Shown here piece after piece: positions 1 through 6,622 of a stretch of 6,622 nucleotides of DNA; position 1 is the first letter of the stretch; every line of letters starts with the position of its first letter. Location: positions 1-6,622 of the forward strand of contig USJM01000103.1 of the NCBI GenBank assembly GCA_900555005.1. Reading direction: 5' to 3'. The notes under the pieces were generated by a model. That model saw nothing but the letters and a program-made list of their open reading frames with translations, had not been told where the DNA came from and did no database searches. The position numbers and the translations under genes were made by a program. The stretch is from an uncultured Lachnospiraceae bacterium (GTDB lineage Bacteria; Bacillota_A; Clostridia; Lachnospirales; Lachnospiraceae).

Positions 1-159
1 ATCATCTAGACTGCCTGCACCAGCCGACACCTGGCCTGCACCTGCCTGAAGCTTCTTAAGGCCATCGCTGAGAGAAGACGCGCCATTTGCTGCGTCAGAA
101 AATCCCTTCTGAACCTGCTTGGAGCCGTTACTCAGATCAGATACTCCCTTCTGAAGCTT
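1..159 (-). repeat. Second Leu-x-x-Gly heptad array, cut by the window edge
   Basis: Residues KLQKGVSDLSNGSKQVQKG and the following SLSDGLKKLQAGAGQVSAG restore the X-X-X-Leu-X-X-Gly pattern at the far end of the protein, after several hundred residues without it. The array continues past base 1, so its length is unknown. Confidence 0.75.
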
Positions 160-3100
160 CGTAATCTTTTCAACCAATGCCTGCTGTTTTTCTGGCGTTA
201 AATTCTCTGAAAGTGTCTTCAGGTCTGACTGAAGTGTCGTCAGCTTTGTCACCTGAGTTTGCTGATCATCACCTGACTTGACACCTGCCGCCGCCAGAAT
301 CATCTGTTTGCTGGCATTGATCTGATCCCTCTGGGAAAGGACTGTCAGCCCAAGAAGAGCATTATTCTTTTGTTCTTCATCAATCTTCTTCTGATTTGCC
401 AGGTATACTACACCAGATTCTGCATACTTGATAATCTTTCCCTGATTCTCCGCAGAAGGATTCACGGTTACTGTATCAGAAGAGGTAATCATCTCCTTAT
501 ATTGGTTTGCTGCCTGTTCCTGAATAGCCTTCTCTACAGCAGCCTTGATCGCTTTCTGCTGTTCTTCCGTAAGCCCTGCTGCAAGGTTCGAGTTGGTCTC
601 CGATGCTCTTTCAGCCCCTTCTGCAGCGGATGCAGCGGCTTCATTCGCCTGTGCCGCTTCCTGTGCTGTCTCTGTCTTCTGTGATGCTTCCGAAGCAACA
701 CTTTCCTGTGACGGAGTGGCTGCCGGTGCCTGTGTCTCCGAAGCCTTTTGCTCACGCTGGCCGGAGGACGCAGTATTCTCAGAAGTCAGCAGCTCCTGGT
801 ATGCTTTGATCGCTTCCTGATACTGCGCAATCGTATCCTGATAGGACTGGATCGCAGTCTGATAGGATTGAATCGCAGTGTCGTAGTCCGAAGCCGCACT
901 TTGATAGCTGCTCTGGGCAGACTCATAGCTTCCTGCGACTGACCGCGCCGTCCCGACTGCACCGTTTACATCCGCAATGTGACTGCTCAGCCCCGGAAGG
1001 TTCATGGCTGATACCAGCTTTGAAACCATCGGTGAATAAGCACTTTCTGCCTGGAATAGGAAGCAGATGCGGAAGATGCCGCTGCGGCTGCATCTGTCGC
1101 CGCAGACTTTGCGCTGTCTGCCGCACTGGCCGCACTCTGCGCCTGCGATGCTGACTGCTCTGCTGCGCTGTCTGCACTCTGTGCTGCCGCAGATGCTGCA
1201 TGATCGTCCACAGCCTTCTTCTGTGCGTCATCTGAAACTGTTGACGATGCATCGTCGGAAGTTTCTGCAGGCGTATCAGAGACTTCCAAAGCAGATGCAG
1301 AAGAAGCTGAAGATTCAGAAGATGCGGCTGATGCAGTCACGGGTGCCACAGAAGAAGAGGGAGCCTGTGCTGCTTCCGCCGTCGAACCTGCAGTAGATGT
1401 ATCAGATGCAGATGCTCCAGGCTTGTTACTCTCCTCTGCTTTTTCGTTCGAAGCAGCCGTACCTTTCTGCTGAAGCTCCTCGATAATATTAGCTGTAATC
1501 TGCTCTACCAGTTTTTGATCAGATGCCTTTTCCTGTGAAATACCTGCTACCGCGAAGAGATCAATATAGCGCTGTTGCAATGTCTGATCGACCTGTGTCA
1601 GTCCAAGCGCGTTTTCATAGTCATCGAAGCTGGTGCCGTAACCAGACCCGGTGCAGCTGCCAGTGCCTTCGCTCCATCGGACAGGGTGCTCAGCATGCTC
1701 ATCGCCTGCTGCACATCATCTTTCTGAAGCAGTCCAAGAAGTGCGTTCAGCTCTTTCTTGGTCTCCTCACTGTTTACGGAATTGTTCAGATCCTCAATCC
1801 CCTGGAAGAACGGTGCAGCATCGCTGCCGCCCTTCACCAGCCCCTTCGCCAGCTGGTCCGCTCCGGCTGCTGCCGTATCGGTTCCGCTCTTGAGATCTGC
1901 CGCGCCGGCTGAAAGCTTCTTGGTACCATCCTTGAGCTGGTCTGCTCCATCAGAAAGCTGCGCCGCCCCGCTCTTCAGAGCAGCTGCGCCGCTGTCTGCC
2001 TGCTTTGCGCCGGTACTGAGCGCCTGCGCGCCGCTCTCCAGCCTTGCGGCACCGCTGTTTGCGCTGGAAGCGCCTGAAGACAGCGCCTGCGCGCCATCCT
2101 TCAGCTGCTTTGCTCCATTTCTCAGACTGACAGCTCCATCCTGAAGCTCTCCGGTTCCGTCTGCCAGGCTGGACGCCCCGCTCTTCAGCTGGGCGGTTCC
2201 GCTCTTCAGCTTCTTTGTTCCGTCATAGACCTGGGAAACACCGTCTGTGTACTCCGACAGACCATCCTTCAGATCGCCTGCTCCATCCTCAAGGTCACCT
2301 GCGCCATCCTTCAGCTTGGAGGTTCCATCCTTCAGGTCTGAGGTGCCATCCTTCAGGTCATTTGTTCCATCATACAGATCAGAGGTGCCGTCCACCAGCT
2401 TCTTCGACGCATCCTTGAGGTCTGAGACCTGATCCTGAACCTTGTCAAACGAGCTTCCCTCATCGAACTCGTCCAGCCACTGTCGAGCACGTCGTCCATG
2501 ACAATCGTCATGTTCATGTCCATGCTGAAGTCCGTGACATCCGCCTCCACATCGATGGACTCCGGAATCTTGGAATCATCGATATCGAGATCTTTGTCAT
2601 TAGAGAGTGCCAGGCTCTCCCTCAGTCCCGGAAATGCAAGTCCCACGACTGCCGTGCTGTCGCCTTCCTGGATGACCTTGCCGCTCGGACCGTCACATTG
2701 GACGCGCTGCCTTCTGTCAGAAGAAGGCCGGACATCACGCCGAACGGGACCTTGACGGTAATCTTCTTCCCGTCCACTGTCTCCGTCTTCGTCTCATTGT
2801 TCGTATATTCAAAATGAATCTTCAGATGCCCGCTCTTTCCTGCCAGATTCTTCGGGTCGATCTGCTTTCCATCGAGCGTGTAGGTGATCTTTACCCCAAC
2901 CGGAGCCTTCTTGTCGGAATTGCCCTGGTAATAGATATCATTGCCGCCCGCTGCCCAGGTCAGGTTCTGTCCGTTCTGTGTGAAGGTCTCGTCACCTTTT
3001 ACGTTCTCGATGCCGGTCAGATCGGAGAAGTCCTTCAGGCTGTCATCCTTTTTGAGATTCTTCAGCCAGTCGCTGACAAGCAGAGACTTCTGATTGCCGC

Positions 3101-3356
3101 TGGCATCTGTGAAGATGTAAACCGTCTCATCCTTCTCGACTCCGTCACTGTCATCCTTTGTCTTTCCGGATGAAGTTCCCTCGCTCTCCGTTTCACTGCC
3201 GCCCTCAGCCTCTGTCTCGGACAGAATCTCCGTCTCACCCTTTGCCTTCTGCGATCCGCCCGCAGCCGATGCGGACACGACACCTGTCAGCGTCAGTCCC
3301 AGGGCTGTCATCGCAGCCAGAAGTTTTCTGAACGTTCCCTTATAAAGTCCCTTCAT
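1..3356 (-). CDS. Large secreted X-X-X-Leu-X-X-Gly heptad-repeat protein, partial, four frameshifts
   Basis: An extracytoplasmic partner for the MMPL pump is the likely role, inferred from the operon. After adding one base at each of four sites (about 2686, 2477, 1645 and 1052) the gene reads for 1120 residues without a stop and leaves the window. Residues 1-31 are a signal peptide: basic start, hydrophobic core and an ASA site before AGG. A Ser/Glu-rich linker follows to about 75. Residues 76-293 form a conserved domain (DETVYIFTDASGN, VSDWLKN, DIYYQG, KSGHLKIHFEYTN, VVGLAFPGLRESLAL) that I recognise from Lachnospiraceae proteins encoded beside MMPL pumps. Then come 26 heptads (322-503), a globular piece (FFQGIEDLNNS, YENALGLTQVDQ), an Ala/Ser-rich stretch (about 633-765), a Tyr-Gln heptad block (818-859) and new Leu-x-x-Gly heptads at the edge. 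The heptads match the type found in YhgE/Pip-like proteins. A C-terminal membrane helix would be expected beyond base 1. Confidence 0.8.
784..909 (-). repeat. Tyr-Gln heptad block, six units, predicted coiled coil
   Basis: Six heptads of the form SYQSAAS, DYDTAIQ, SYQTAIQ, SYQDTIA, QYQEAIK and AYQELLT follow each other (residues 818-859). Tyr at the second and Ala/Ile at the fifth and sixth positions suggest an amphipathic helix. The unit length equals that of the Leu-x-x-Gly heptads, but the sequence differs and contains no Gly. Confidence 0.7.
1056..1463 (-). repeat. Ala/Ser-rich low-complexity segment of the secreted protein
   Basis: About 135 residues are dominated by Ala and Ser with scattered Asp, Glu and Gln; they include AASAADSAKSAATDAAAAAS just before the fourth frame break. 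The composition suits an extended or helical spacer across the cell wall. No enzyme motif is visible, and a binding function cannot be assigned. Confidence 0.7.
1850..2395 (-). repeat. Array of 26 coding heptads (21-bp units)
   Basis: Twenty-six uninterrupted seven-residue units follow each other, such as YDGTNDL, KDGTSDL, KDGAGDL and KSGAAQL: Gly at the third position, Leu usually at the seventh, Asp or Ser before Gly. The first six are very similar at DNA level too (a CATCCTTCAG core recurs every 21 bp around 2265-2365), pointing to recent expansion by duplication. Later units are more varied and richer in Ala and Ser. Such arrays are thought to form long rods outside the membrane. Confidence 0.85.
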
Positions 3357-3366
3357 AGTATTTCAT

Positions 3367-3373
3367 CCCCTCT
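3367..3373 (-). promoter_or_regulatory. Ribosome binding site of the heptad-repeat protein gene
   Basis: AGAGGGG on the minus strand lies 10 nt before the ATG at 3354-3356. An ATG right after the motif (3364-3366) is out of frame and opens only a few codons. The chosen start gives an immediate signal peptide. Confidence 0.6.
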
Positions 3374-3402
3374 TCACGTTAAATCAAGTCATCATCACTC
3401 AA

Positions 3403-3432
3403 GCCGTCACAAATCCAGCCGCCACAAATCCA
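3403..3432. repeat. Two 15-bp tandem copies between the MMPL and repeat-protein genes
   Basis: GCCGTCACAAATCCA (3403-3417) is followed immediately by GCCGCCACAAATCCA (3418-3432), with one mismatch. The array lies just after the MMPL stop codon, in the 81-bp spacer. The spacer shows no terminator-like hairpin with a T run, which supports co-transcription of both genes. The tandem is probably a slippage duplication. Confidence 0.7.
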
Positions 3433-3437
3433 GCCTG

Positions 3438-5590
3438 TCAGGTTTCTTCCGCAGTTTTCTCTTCTCCTGATGCCGCACCCGCTGCCTTTTCTTTCTTCCC
3501 TTTCTTTGGAAGAAATCCAAGGCTTGTATGGACGATCAGTCCGTCGCACGCGTACAGAAGCGCCGGCAGGATGAAGACAACCGTTACCATGAGATCAGAG
3601 CGCCGCGAGCCAGCAGCGTGCAGAGCGAGCTGATCATATCAATCTTCGAGTACAGGCTGACACCGAATGTCGCCCCGAAGAAACTCAGCGCCGATACGAG
3701 AATGGAGTTGATGCTCGTCCGGTGTGCGATATAGACAGATTCCTTTCTGCTCTTTCCGGTAGAACGCTCAAACTTATATCGTGTCGTCATCAGGATCGCG
3801 TAGTCGACCGTCGAGCCCAGCTGAATGGTGCCGATGACAATCGAAGCGATGAACGGCAGCGTCTGGTGCATGAAGAACGGAATCGACATGTTGATGAAGA
3901 TTGCGAACTCGATAGCGGCAACCAGGATCACCGGAAGCGATACAGACTGCAGGACGAAGAAGATGATCACGGCAACCATTGCAATGGATGTCCAGTTGAC
4001 AACCGTGAAGTCTGTGTTCGTTGTCTCAATCAGATCCTTTGTGCAGGGCGCCTCACCGACCAGCATGCAGTTCTTGTCATAGCCCTTGATGATCTTCTGA
4101 ATCTGGTCGCACTGCTGGTTCACCTCATCGGAAGCGAGCTTGTAGTTCGACATAATAATGAACATCCGCCAGTTCTTGCTGTTGAACGTATCCCATAGCT
4201 CGGTCGGAATCATTTCCTCGGGAAGCTGGGAGCCAACAATGTTGTCGATTCCGAGTACAGCCGTGACGCCGTCCAGATCCCGGATCTTCTTCTCCATCTG
4301 CTCCATGTCCTTGCGGCTGACAGACTGCGGCGCGAGAACCATTTCCGTGGTACTCATGTCAAAATCGTCTTCCAGCTTCGTGTTCGCCTGGACAGAGGGA
4401 AGACTCTTCGGAAGCGTCCTCGCCAGATCGTAATAGACATTCGTGTGGCTCTGTCCATAGGCTGCCGGAAGCCAGATGAGGCCAAACACGATCAGGAGAA
4501 TCGGATAATGCTTCTGTACCCAGTCCGGAATCCATTTGAAGTTCGGAATGATCGCCTTGTGCCGCGTCTTCTGGAGGGGCTTGTCCAGCACCAGAATCAG
4601 GGACGGAAGTACTGTGACAACCGTCACGACACCGAACAGAACACCCTTCGCCATGACAAGCCCGAGGTTGATGCCGAGACGGTATGTCATGAAGCACATC
4701 GCCAGGAAACCTGCAACCGTCGTGATGGAAGAGCCGATGACAGACGACAGGGTGGCCTTGATGGCGGTTGCCATCGCATGCTTCGGATCGTCCGGGTGCC
4801 GGTCTCTCTGTTCGATATAGGAATGCCAGAGGAAGATGGAGTAATCCAGCGTTACACCAAGCTGAAGGACAGCAGCCAGTGCCTTTGTGACATAGGAGAT
4901 CTTTCCGAAGATCCAGTTGGTTCCCATATTGTAGAGGACTGCCATTCCGATGGATGCCAGGAAGAGCAGCGGTGCCAGGAAGGAGTCCATTGTCAGCTGG
5001 AGGACGATCAGACACAAAATGACGGCGAGAATCACGTAAACCGGTGCTTCCTTATCTGCCAGTGCCTTTGTATCGATCAGGCCTGCAGTCATACCGCTGA
5101 TAAAGCACTGCTTCTTCGCAATCTTCCGAAGCGCTTCAATCGCGTCACCCGACTCATCTGATGAGGTTCCCGTTTTCAGGACGACCATCAGAAGCGTCTC
5201 ATTCTTGTCTTCCTGGTAGAACGCATCCCTGATTTTATCCGGAAGAACCTCGACCGGGATGGAGATGTCCGCAAAGTCATCATACCAGAGAACCTTCTTG
5301 ACATGGTCGACCTTCTCCATCTTTTTCTTCATCGCAGCGACATCCTTGAATGGCATGTCCTGTACCATGATGAACGAAAAACCACCTGTCCCGAACTCAT
5401 CCTCCATGATGGACTGCCCCTTCATGGTCTCAAAGCTGTCCGGCAGGTAGCTGAGCATATCATAGTTCGTCTTTGTGCCCAGGTAACCGATCACCGAAGG
5501 GATCAGCAGGATAAAGGCGGCAATCAGAATCACGAATCGCGACTGCACGACCGCCCAACCGAATTTGTTCTTTTTCTTCATACCCTTCAT
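3438..5590 (-). CDS. MMPL/RND-superfamily transporter (one frameshift near the C-terminus)
   Basis: This is an inner-membrane exporter of the MMPL type, driven in known relatives by the proton gradient. Residues 1-667 read without interruption. At 3590-3591 the frame breaks after ARGALIS and would stop at once. Adding one base gives MVTVVFILPALLYACDGLIV, a Lys/Ala/Glu-rich tail and a TGA at 3438-3440, for about 717 aa, normal for the family. The protein has the duplicated RND fold: a membrane segment at 19-38, a large outer loop to about 184, a membrane bundle at 185-336, then a second segment at 362-380, a second outer loop to about 530 and a second bundle from 533. Each bundle carries the family's Asp-Tyr pair, LGVTLDYSIFL (D249-Y250) and LGSTVDYAIL (D596-Y597), matching the proton-relay position in MmpL proteins. 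The break removes the last membrane helix if real. The substrate is unknown; lipids, peptides and drugs are all possible. The repeat-protein gene follows after 81 bp, probably in one operon. Confidence 0.9.
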
Positions 5591-5595
5591 TCACA

Positions 5596-5602
5596 CTCCT
5601 CT
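5596..5602 (-). promoter_or_regulatory. Ribosome binding site of the MMPL gene
   Basis: AGAGGAG on the minus strand lies 5 nt before the ATG at 5588-5590. This is a strong Shine-Dalgarno sequence and favours this ATG over the second in-frame ATG three codons later. Confidence 0.75.
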
Positions 5603-5621
5603 GTACTGGCAGGTATCTTCC

Positions 5622-5634
5622 ACAACCGGCTTGT
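5622..5634. promoter_or_regulatory. Imperfect palindrome ACAAGCCGGTTGT, possible TetR operator
   Basis: Read on the minus strand, ACAAGCCGGTTGT pairs at 5 of 6 positions around a central C and contains CAA-CCGG-TTG with one additional G. It therefore resembles the perfect CAACCGGTTG in front of the TetR gene. It sits just downstream of the candidate MMPL -10 box, where a bound repressor would block transcription. Both its function and its link to the TetR protein are inference. Confidence 0.35.
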
Positions 5635-5648
5635 TTCTATCGAGTTAC

Positions 5649-5676
5649 AGCATAGTCAGCCAGCCTTACAGGTGAA
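5649..5676 (-). promoter_or_regulatory. Candidate promoter of the MMPL operon
   Basis: On the minus strand TTCACC (5671-5676) and TATGCT (5649-5654) are separated by 16 bp, each matching the consensus at 4 of 6 positions. They lie between the terminator and the MMPL start and predict a 5' leader of about 50 nt. The match is weak. A promoter is expected somewhere in 5591-5700 because of the terminator upstream. Confidence 0.3.
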
Positions 5677-5688
5677 ATATCCAAAACA

Positions 5689-5700
5689 TTACAAGTGTAA
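5689..5700. promoter_or_regulatory. Short palindrome TTACA-AG-TGTAA before the MMPL gene
   Basis: Five-base arms TTACA and TGTAA flank a 2-bp centre, directly after the terminator and about 100 bp upstream of the MMPL start. It could be an operator, or an accident of an AT-rich spacer. No second copy was found before the TetR gene, which weakens the operator reading. Confidence 0.25.
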
Positions 5701-5733
5701 ATAAAAAACGACACTTCTACAAAAGTGTCGTTT
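5701..5733 (-). terminator. Intrinsic terminator after the TetR gene
   Basis: A perfect 11-bp inverted repeat, AAACGACACTT at 5706-5716 and AAGTGTCGTTT at 5723-5733, encloses a 6-nt loop. On the minus strand the stem is followed by a T run (TTTTTTAT), the layout of a rho-independent terminator. It lies about 108 bp after the TetR stop and about 110 bp before the MMPL start, so the MMPL gene should need its own promoter. The plus strand has only a short, interrupted T stretch, so this is mainly a minus-strand terminator. Confidence 0.8.
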
Positions 5734-5840
5734 CTGTCTTATCAGTTTGCAAATGCATGTAAAGCTAACGTCTGCTGTGTGCTGCATTCGAGATGATTCG
5801 CTGTACAGCACGCCTCCGCATACAGGATCTACGATGTATC

Positions 5841-6400
5841 TCAGATATCCTGCGGAAGATCCATCATGGAGTGGCTCGCAATGAAGGAGTACATGTCCAC
5901 CATATCCTCCGGCGGGATTGTCATCCCACGCTCAATCCATCCCATCAAGACAAATGTCAGACTCTGCGCGTAATAGTCGGCGATCCACTTTGGCGTCAGC
6001 CAGGAATACTTTCTCGACTTGCCGACATGGTTGCTCAGAAAATAATCATTGATCGTCTCTGAAACCAGGTTCTGCACAATGCTCTCGAAGGAATTCTGTC
6101 CCTTCGTCCTTGCCACATGGCTGTAAAATTCCTTATTCTTCAGAATTGCCGTGAAGATGAAGGTGACAGCCTCCCGCTGCATATTGTTTCCAAGCAGAAT
6201 ACGGACAGGCGCAAGGACCTCCTCCCTGCAGATCCACTCAAGGAGCTCATACTTATCCTGAAAATGATATAAAATGTGACGCGGATCACGCCGGCGCGGT
6301 CTGTGATCTCCTTAATGGTAATCTTCTCAACCGGCTTCTCAAGCGCAAGTTCCTTGAAGCTCTCGGCGAGAAGCGTTTTCACTTCTCTTTTCTGCTGCAT
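5841..6400 (-). CDS. TetR/AcrR-family transcriptional regulator (one frameshift)
   Basis: This is a DNA-binding repressor, probably controlling the MMPL export genes downstream. The first 44 residues read in one frame (MQQKREVKTL to AGVIRVTFY). The frame then breaks at about 6268-6271, inside the recognition region. Adding one base restores YHFQDKYELLEW and an open frame to the TGA at 5841, giving about 186 aa, a normal TetR length. Residues 25-50 hold the helix-turn-helix: TIKEITDRAG, then VTFYYHF after repair, closely matching the TetR consensus. The C-terminal part, with YYAQSLTFVLMGWIERGM followed by PPEDMVDMY, resembles the Firmicutes-type domain of DhaS-like regulators (TetR_C_8). That family typically responds to small molecules. 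The ligand is unknown. Read literally, the sequence gives an 86-aa product that stops within the HTH-proximal region and would be non-functional, but the intact downstream frame argues for an error rather than decay. Confidence 0.85.
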
Positions 6401-6407
6401 TGAACAA

Positions 6408-6412
6408 CCTCA
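6408..6412 (-). promoter_or_regulatory. Ribosome binding site of the TetR gene
   Basis: TGAGG on the minus strand lies 7 nt before the ATG at 6398-6400. It is a modest Shine-Dalgarno match at normal spacing and supports this start. Confidence 0.5.
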
Positions 6413-6432
6413 GGAATCTCTCTGGAACCGCT

Positions 6433-6622
6433 TTATCTTACCATTTTTATTGATTGTGCGCAACCGGTTGAATGTTCGTCCTCCTTCAGAAAGGATGGCG
6501 TGATGGAGAATTTCATTTTCTGGTGCGTCGTCGGATGCCTGAACTGCAGGCTCGCCGCACACAGCTTCAGATTGTAGTCATAATACAACCCGGCCGGTCC
6601 GTACTTCCGATCCCCGTCGATC
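6433..6622 (-). CDS. RluA-family pseudouridine synthase, C-terminal fragment
   Basis: The frame is open from the window edge to a TAA at 6433-6435 and encodes the last 62 residues of a larger protein. It begins IDGDRKYGPAG, continues with LKLCAASLQFRHPTTHQKM and ends in a short polar tail. A GD-(K/R)-KYG motif, then L-A-x-L-x-F-x-HP-T and a final beta strand, is the typical end of RluA/RluD-type enzymes, which isomerise uridine to pseudouridine in rRNA or tRNA. The catalytic Asp lies upstream, outside the window, so activity cannot be judged and the exact subfamily (RluA, RluC or RluD) is open. The stop codon is 32 bp before the TetR start on the same strand, so some read-through transcription into the regulator is possible. 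The gene is probably a housekeeping neighbour unrelated to the export module. Confidence 0.75.
   Translation of the reverse strand, partial: IDGDRKYGPAGLYYDYNLKLCAASLQFRHPTTHQKMKFSITPSFLKEDEHSTGCAQSIKMVR
6435..6463 (-). promoter_or_regulatory. Candidate sigma-A promoter of the TetR gene
   Basis: On the minus strand TTGCGC (6458-6463) is followed after exactly 17 bp by TAAGAT (6435-6440), about 34 bp before the TetR start codon. The -35 matches the consensus at 3 of 6 positions and the -10 at 4 of 6, so this is a moderate candidate. It lies inside the last codons of the upstream pseudouridine synthase gene. Its -35 overlaps the palindrome at 6461-6470, which would suit autorepression. Confidence 0.35.
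6461..6470. promoter_or_regulatory. Perfect 10-bp palindrome CAACCGGTTG, possible TetR operator
   Basis: CAACCGGTTG is its own reverse complement and overlaps the candidate -35 box of the TetR gene. A related imperfect palindrome stands before the MMPL gene at 5622-5634. TetR-family repressors usually bind short palindromes at their own promoter and at the target promoter, so position and similarity fit. It also lies within the 3' coding end of the pseudouridine synthase, and a 10-bp palindrome can occur by chance, so this is inference. Confidence 0.35.

Noticed and set aside
370..684. Plus-strand 104-codon Cys/Leu-rich frame resembling a small membrane protein
   Set aside because: It is antisense to the continuous coding frame of the repeat protein, and its hydrophobic, Cys-rich look follows from the complement of Glu/Ala/Gln codons.
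2265..2400. Regular 21-bp repeats resembling a short CRISPR or minisatellite
   Set aside because: The period equals seven codons, there are no unique spacers, and the units encode the Leu-x-x-Gly heptads.
1051..3591. Programmed ribosomal frameshifting as the cause of the breaks
   Set aside because: Six sites in three unrelated genes share no slippery heptamer or obvious downstream structure, and four would be needed in one protein.
4359..5015. Minus-strand 218-codon frame inside the MMPL gene
   Set aside because: It overlaps the intact MMPL frame, which carries the Asp-Tyr motif and the membrane helices; the alternative frame has no family-like sequence.
4445..5161. Long plus-strand open frame of 238 codons opposite the MMPL gene
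   Set aside because: It is antisense to a clear family protein, has no recognisable domain, and its Arg/His/Cys/Asp-rich composition is typical of a shadow frame.
5779..5811. Inverted repeat GTGCTG/CAGCAC after the tetR stop
   Set aside because: A 6-bp stem with a 21-nt loop and no T run is too weak; the 11-bp terminator nearby explains transcript ending better.
6328..6337. CAACCGGCTT inside tetR, identical to 10 bases at 5623-5632 before the MMPL gene
   Set aside because: It encodes the ordinary EKPVEK stretch of the regulator and is not palindromic here, so a chance match is more likely than a third operator.

Overview
The window reads almost entirely on the minus strand and looks like a chromosomal segment of a gut-type clostridium, most likely Lachnospiraceae. 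This is an inference from protein style: a Firmicutes-type TetR C-terminal domain, strong AGGAG-type ribosome binding sites, and a secreted heptad-repeat protein of a kind I know from that family. No rRNA, tRNA, CRISPR array, insertion sequence or phage gene is visible.

Layout, in the direction of transcription (high to low coordinates). (1) 6622-6433: the last 62 codons of an RluA-type pseudouridine synthase, cut by the window edge. (2) 6400-5841: a TetR/AcrR-family regulator of about 186 aa, followed by an intrinsic terminator at 5701-5733. (3) 5590-3438: an MMPL/RND-superfamily membrane transporter of about 717 aa. (4) 3356 to beyond base 1: a very long secreted protein, at least 1120 residues in the window, with a signal peptide, a conserved N-terminal domain, 26 consecutive X-X-X-Leu-X-X-Gly-type heptads, an Ala/Ser-rich stretch, a Tyr-Gln coiled-coil block and a second heptad array that runs off the window. 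Only 81 bp without a terminator separate genes 3 and 4, so they are probably one operon. The TetR protein is the obvious candidate repressor. Two related palindromes, in front of genes 2 and 3, are possible operators.

The inferred system is a regulated export module: TetR senses a ligand, the MMPL pump moves a lipid, peptide or drug-like substrate, and the long repeat protein acts outside the membrane as a partner or cell-wall-spanning structure. The substrate cannot be read from the sequence.

The reading frames are broken six times: once in tetR, once in the MMPL gene and four times in the repeat protein. Every break is restored by adding one base, and between breaks the proteins read without stops and with family-like sequence. 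The uniform direction suggests deletion errors in the assembly rather than gene decay. I therefore annotate each as one gene with a marked frameshift.
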